DNA of 10,244 nt, from the NCBI GenBank assembly GCA_964523945.1, contig CAZGBU010000076.1, positions 1-10,244 on the forward strand, written 5' to 3'. The position numbers and the translations under genes were made by a program. Position 1 is the stretch's first letter. Each line of letters starts with the position of its first letter. The DNA is from CAKTOF01 sp964523945. GTDB lineage: Bacteria > Bacillota > Clostridia > Oscillospirales > Oscillospiraceae. Positions 7,352 to 10,244 of the stretch are shown piece by piece. The notes below the pieces were generated by a model. That model saw nothing but the letters and a program-made list of their open reading frames with translations. It was not told the origin of the DNA and did no database searches.

Positions 7352-7380
7352 ATATTACACAATGTCGAACCCTGCGACAA
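7352..7380 (-). promoter_or_regulatory. Promoter of the nucleoside transporter operon
   Basis: Minus strand: -35 TTGTCG (7375-7380), 17-base spacer, -10 TAATAT (7352-7357). Predicted start near 7345, giving a 32-base leader with the GGGAGG site, too short for a riboswitch. The -35 lies directly beside the tandem 9-bp repeats. Confidence 0.65.
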
Positions 7381-7381
7381 T

Positions 7382-7402
7382 GCACAAATTGCACAAATTG
7401 TG
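7382..7402. repeat. Tandem 9-bp repeats with a CACAA/TTGTG dyad, possible operator
   Basis: GCACAAATT occurs twice head to tail (7382-7390 and 7391-7399); the second copy extends into a near-perfect inverted repeat CACAA-A-TTGTG (7392-7402). The block ends one base from the -35 hexamer of the transporter promoter, the position expected for an activator or UP-type element. No regulator is encoded in the window; function is inference. Confidence 0.4.
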
Positions 7403-7455
7403 ACAAAGGTGTGAACTTTCTTCGTGTAAAATGTCCCTCTGGGGCGAAATCAGAC

Positions 7456-7490
7456 GCGCGGTTCGGTATTGTGCCGAAAATACGCCGCGC
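7456..7490. promoter_or_regulatory. Nested dyad in the divergent intergenic region
   Basis: TTCGG (7462-7466) and CCGAA (7474-7478) form an inverted repeat with a 7-base centre, flanked by GCGCGG (7456-7461) and CCGCGC (7485-7490). It sits between the two divergent promoters and ends just before the rightward -35. It may be an operator for either side or a chance GC-rich dyad. Confidence 0.3.
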
Positions 7491-7493
7491 GCC

Positions 7494-7523
7494 TTGCATC
7501 GGTAAGCCGGGTTATGTTATAAT
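7494..7523 (+). promoter_or_regulatory. Promoter of the membrane E2-like gene (start on the ATG)
   Basis: -35 TTGCAT (7494-7499), 18-base spacer, perfect -10 TATAAT (7518-7523) with an extended-10 TG at 7515-7516. Counting the -10 end as -7 puts +1 at 7530, the A of the ATG, implying a leaderless transcript. Confidence 0.7.
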
Positions 7524-7529
7524 GCCGCC

Positions 7530-8942
7530 ATGGAGAAAAGAGTTAATTATTTCATCCGGCGCTCCAATCCGCTTGTATGGTTATCTGCGGCACTGATGAT
7601 TGGATCGGCAGTGGCTCGCATTCTGGCCTATCGGCTCTATGGCATGCCGAACAAGGTCTTGTTTGTGACCCAAATTCCTCTGGCGATCTTTTCAATGTTC
7701 CTGTTTGTACTGCTGGTTTTCCTTTGCGGACCGACGCGCATTTATCGGACTGCGATCCCGGTCGTCCTCGGCTGTATCAGCTTTGCGTTCCGGGCGACAA
7801 CATTTATGCTGTGGCATCTGCTGTTGTGCTGGTTGCTGTATCTGGTGGTTGCAGTCGTCTTTACGCGGACGGTCTCCGGCCGCAGCAGGACCAAGCTGCT
7901 TGCGGTTCTGGCGTTTCTGCTGCCGCTCCTGTTCCATATTTTTGTTGAAGACACGCTGATCTATCGGTATTCCCGGCTGGATCAGTGGCTGCCGGAGATC
8001 CCGGTGCTCGGGATTATGGCCTCGGTACTGTGTCTGTTGTTTGCGCTTCGCCGCAGACCGGAAGACGGACAGCATTATCCGACCTGGGGCGATCGGGCAG
8101 ACGGCCGGCGGCTGCGCACGCTGCCGCCGATCTCCATGGTTTCGCCTTATATTATGGTAAATCGAAACGGTGCTTCGAATTTGATTCGCGACAGCGTCGA
8201 GATTTCGGAGATGGAGGCCTACATCCGCAAAAAGCGCAAGGAGGGACTGTCCAACTTCGGCATCCAGCATGTGTTCTTGGCTGCGTATGTACGGGCAGTA
8301 TCGCAGTACCCCGGTATCAACCGATTCCTGTCCGGGCAGAAGGTGTATGCACGCAACAACATTGAGGTCTGCATGACAATCAAAAAGGATATGACTGTTG
8401 CGGCGCCGGACACCATGATCAACCTGATTTATCGCCCGGATGAAACAGCTGAGAGCATTTACCGGCAGTTCAATGATGCGGTCGAAGCGGCCAAGTCGCA
8501 GCCGCTCGACAGCTCCTTCGACCGAACGGCTGGCCTGATCAGTATGATTCCGAGCGTGCTGCTGAAATTTGTAATCTGGTTTTTGCGTCTGCTGGATTAT
8601 TTTGGCCTGTTGCCGTCAGCGCTGCTTCGCGTCAGCCCGTTTCACGGCTCGCTGTTTATCACATCGATGGGGTCGCTCGGCATTCCTCCGATCTATCATC
8701 ACCTGTATGATTTCGGAAACCTACCGATTTTCCTCGCATTTGGCGCAAAGCGGTGGGCGAATGAAGTGCAGTCTGACGGCACGGTTGTTCGACGGAAATA
8801 CGTCGACTTTACAGTTGTAACCGACGAGCGTATCTGCGACGGGTTTTACTACGCCATGGCACTGAAGTACATCAAGCGTTGCCTGCAGCGGCCGGAACAG
8901 CTTGACCGGCCGCCGGAAAAAGTTGTAATGGATATTCGTTGA
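7530..8942 (+). CDS. Membrane protein fused to a degenerate E2/CAT-like acyltransferase domain
   Basis: A 470-residue protein in two parts. Residues about 14-175 contain some six hydrophobic helices (about 16-36, 42-66, 73-89, 91-111, 121-140, 155-173) separated by short basic loops. Residues about 195-460 resemble the catalytic domain of dihydrolipoyl acyltransferases and chloramphenicol acetyltransferase: FGIQHVFLAAYVRAVSQYP (243-261), the strand FHGSLFITSMGSLGIPP (371-387), PIFLAFGA (399-406) and a closing DERICDG (432-438) aligned with the family's DHRxxDG. The catalytic His is therefore Glu433, so standard acyl transfer is unlikely. Related proteins are often labelled '2-oxo acid dehydrogenase subunit E2', but no lipoyl domain or E1/E3 gene is present. 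No ribosome binding site precedes ATG 7530 and no earlier in-frame start exists. It is monocistronic, closed by a strong terminator. Function unknown. Confidence 0.72.
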   Translation: MEKRVNYFIRRSNPLVWLSAALMIGSAVARILAYRLYGMPNKVLFVTQIPLAIFSMFLFVLLVFLCGPTRIYRTAIPVVLGCISFAFRATTFMLWHLLLCWLLYLVVAVVFTRTVSGRSRTKLLAVLAFLLPLLFHIFVEDTLIYRYSRLDQWLPEIPVLGIMASVLCLLFALRRRPEDGQHYPTWGDRADGRRLRTLPPISMVSPYIMVNRNGASNLIRDSVEISEMEAYIRKKRKEGLSNFGIQHVFLAAYVRAVSQYPGINRFLSGQKVYARNNIEVCMTIKKDMTVAAPDTMINLIYRPDETAESIYRQFNDAVEAAKSQPLDSSFDRTAGLISMIPSVLLKFVIWFLRLLDYFGLLPSALLRVSPFHGSLFITSMGSLGIPPIYHHLYDFGNLPIFLAFGAKRWANEVQSDGTVVRRKYVDFTVVTDERICDGFYYAMALKYIKRCLQRPEQLDRPPEKVVMDIR

Positions 8943-8960
8943 ATTACGATACAGATTGAT

Positions 8961-8993
8961 GCGGCGGGGCATTGCCCCGCCGCCTTTTTTTTT
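8961..8993 (+). terminator. Rho-independent terminator of the E2-like membrane gene
   Basis: A perfect 10-bp GC stem (8961-8970 with 8974-8983), loop ATT, then C and nine T residues (8985-8993). It lies 18 bases after the stop codon. Textbook intrinsic terminator. Confidence 0.95.
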
Positions 8994-9009
8994 ACAGCAG
9001 AATGGAAAA

Positions 9010-9038
9010 TTGACATTTGACTGCCGGCTGTTTAAAAT
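9010..9038 (+). promoter_or_regulatory. Promoter of the TIGR04255-like gene
   Basis: Consensus -35 TTGACA (9010-9015), 17-base spacer, -10 TAAAAT (9033-9038). Predicted start near 9045, which is the first base of the AAGGAGG site, giving a leader of about 14 bases. Confidence 0.75.
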
Positions 9039-9058
9039 AAAGAAAAGGAGGTTATTCC

Positions 9059-9850
9059 ATGCTGTTTTCCGATGCGCCGCGCTGCCGCTATGCCAGGCCG
9101 CAGCTGCTCGAGGTAATCTGCCAGCTCCGCTTTCCAGCCATTCTCTCGATTGGGACGAAAGAGCCGGCGGAATATCAGGATGCAATCCGCGCCGCGTTTC
9201 CAAAGTATCAGGCCGTCAATGAGCGCCCTGCGCCCAAAATTGTCGGGCTGAATACGGCCAATCCACAGCTTGAGGCTGCCAAGCCGGTTGTTAACCACAA
9301 TTTTCTTTCGCTCGACGGGCGCTGGAAGCTGAATCTGACCAGCTCGTTCATCGCGCTGTCGACCACAGCCTACACCGGCTGGGAGGATTTTGCGCAGAAG
9401 CTGGACCGGCCGCTGGCTGAATTCATCGAGCGCTATCAGCCCGCCGCATTTGAGCGGATTGGCTTGCGTTATGTCAATGCGATTTCGCGCAAGGCCCTCG
9501 ACCTTGCGGATACGCCATGGCGTGAGCTAATTGATGCGAAATATCTCGGTGTGCTCGATGAGGAGGACGTGCAGGAAGCACGCGTGACCAAGTGCGCGAC
9601 TGATATCGAAATGGCCATTTCCAGCGGTTGCCGGTTGAAGCTGCATGCCGGACCGGGATTTGTGCGCCGCGGTGGTAAGCAGGTGGATCAGGAGATCCGG
9701 TTTATCTTTGACCAGGATCTGTCCATGAGCGGCGAGCTGTCAATGAAGCTGGCTGTTGGCGGCCTGAATATGCTGCACAACCACGCGACCGCCATTTTCC
9801 GCGGTGCAATTACCGAGAAGCTGCACCATGCGATGGAGCCGGATGCGTAA
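9059..9850 (+). CDS. TIGR04255-like family protein, function unknown
   Basis: A soluble 263-residue protein without signal peptide or membrane helix. AAGGAGG (9045-9051) seven bases before ATG 9059 fixes the start. The N-terminus (PQLLEVICQLRFPAIL, 14-29), a middle strand with TSSFIALSTTAYTGWEDF, the AFERIGLRYVNAI block (about 129-141) and the length match the sporadically distributed TIGR04255 family, whose members typically share an early Leu-x-Glu-Val-x-x-x-Leu-Arg motif and a Arg-x-Gly-Leu-Arg-Tyr-x-Asn motif. No biochemical role is established that I know of. It has its own consensus promoter and terminators on both sides, so it is an independent single-gene unit; neither neighbour gives a functional clue. 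Family assignment is by memory of motifs. Confidence 0.78.
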   Translation: MLFSDAPRCRYARPQLLEVICQLRFPAILSIGTKEPAEYQDAIRAAFPKYQAVNERPAPKIVGLNTANPQLEAAKPVVNHNFLSLDGRWKLNLTSSFIALSTTAYTGWEDFAQKLDRPLAEFIERYQPAAFERIGLRYVNAISRKALDLADTPWRELIDAKYLGVLDEEDVQEARVTKCATDIEMAISSGCRLKLHAGPGFVRRGGKQVDQEIRFIFDQDLSMSGELSMKLAVGGLNMLHNHATAIFRGAITEKLHHAMEPDA

Positions 9851-9851
9851 C

Positions 9852-9897
9852 TGAAAAGCGACGCCGCAGCCCGGTTGGGCTGCGGCGCCGCTTTTCA
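9852..9897. terminator. Bidirectional terminator between convergent genes
   Basis: A long stem: TGAAAAGCG (9852-9860) and CGCCGCAGCCC (9862-9872) pair with GGGCTGCGGCG (9877-9887) and CGCTTTTCA (9889-9897), with one A/C mismatch and loop GGTT. The A-rich left and T-rich right flanks make it usable on either strand. Its right end overlaps the stop codon of the convergent decarboxylase-family gene. Confidence 0.85.
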
Positions 9898-10244
9898 CAG
9901 ATGATAAAACTCTTTTTCGAACTTATCCTGTTCTTCGCGGAGGATGACATAGTATGGATCGTTGATGGGAACAAGATCCGACAGGAAATTACCCCCGGGG
10001 GCCAGCGTACGGAACCAATCCTGCATCTGTGCGCGTGCCTCTTCTTCAGTGATTTGCAGTGAGGCCATCTGTTTGTCAAAGATCGCCAGACGCAGAATGA
10101 TATCCTTGCCATAGGTTTCCTTGATATACTTCAGGTCATTGTTTGTCTGCAGCGGCTGGAGGATGTCCATGCCGAGCGAAACAAAATCACCAACAAGCGG
10201 TGTGATGTAACCGCACGAGTGCAGCTCAAACTTCATACCGAGGC
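9895..10244 (-). CDS. Uroporphyrinogen decarboxylase-family protein (URO-D/MtaA-like), C-terminal part
   Basis: Only the last about 116 codons are present; the frame stays open to the window edge, and the Met at 10236 is internal (preceded by Leu-Gly in frame), not the start. The visible part contains KFELHSCGYITPLVGDFVSL, matching the His-x-Cys-Gly zinc/substrate segment of URO-D-fold methyltransferases such as MtaA/MtbA, then GMDILQPLQ, a yGKDI strand, a DKQMASLQ helix start and LAPGGNFL, in the order seen in family C-termini. The His-x-Cys motif suggests corrinoid-linked or other methyl transfer rather than haem synthesis, but this is inference. Stop TGA at 9895-9897 sits inside the shared terminator stem. 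Confidence 0.82.
   Translation of the reverse strand, partial: LGMKFELHSCGYITPLVGDFVSLGMDILQPLQTNNDLKYIKETYGKDIILRLAIFDKQMASLQITEEEARAQMQDWFRTLAPGGNFLSDLVPINDPYYVILREEQDKFEKEFYHL

Noticed and set aside
7382..7402. CRISPR or satellite array
   Set aside because: Only two 9-base units without spacers; better seen as a regulatory repeat.
7456..7490. Bacillus-type PurR box
   Set aside because: The CCGAA/TTCGG elements are present, but the flanking A/T-rich consensus and orientation of a PurBox pair are not.
9895..10236. Complete small gene starting at the Met at 10236
   Set aside because: The frame continues upstream to the window edge, there is no ribosome binding site, and the sequence is the C-terminal part of a URO-D-fold protein.

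Overview
The window looks like a chromosomal segment of a moderately high-GC Clostridia-type Firmicute, plausibly the Oscillospiraceae/Ruminococcaceae. The grounds are strong AGGAGG-type ribosome binding sites, vegetative sigma-A-like promoters, a DivIVA-domain protein, a Clostridia-like purine/nucleoside ABC transporter and a two-subunit-type fumarase. No phage, insertion sequence, CRISPR or integrase is visible. The taxonomic call is inference from protein style only.

Left part (1-2152, all minus strand, transcribed right to left): a tRNA-Arg(CCG) with its own promoter and an adjacent hairpin; a promoter driving a DivIVA-domain coiled-coil gene that overlaps a fumarate hydratase beta-subunit gene; a GC-rich hairpin terminator; then a near-consensus promoter driving a MaoC/hot-dog dehydratase-like gene that runs off the left edge.

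Middle part (2175-7313, minus strand): a complete BMP-type ABC importer operon of the nucleoside class. The order of transcription is lipoprotein binding protein, double ATPase, permease 1, permease 2. A terminator-like hairpin follows the binding-protein gene and probably lets it be made in excess. The ATPase and permease genes overlap and are translationally coupled. Substrate enters through the lipoprotein, and the two permeases form the channel driven by the ATPase.

Right part (7314-10244): a 216-base divergent intergenic region with promoters for both directions, tandem 9-bp repeats and a dyad. To its right is a plus-strand gene for a six-helix membrane protein fused to a degenerate E2/chloramphenicol-acetyltransferase-like domain; its promoter places the transcription start on the A of the ATG, so it appears leaderless. 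After a strong terminator comes a separately promoted TIGR04255-like gene. A bidirectional terminator then separates it from a convergent, partial uroporphyrinogen-decarboxylase-family gene that runs off the right edge.

The most unusual points are the leaderless membrane pseudo-acyltransferase, the fumarase beta gene embedded behind divIVA without an alpha subunit, and substitutions in the ATPase motifs. No clear new multi-gene system is evident.
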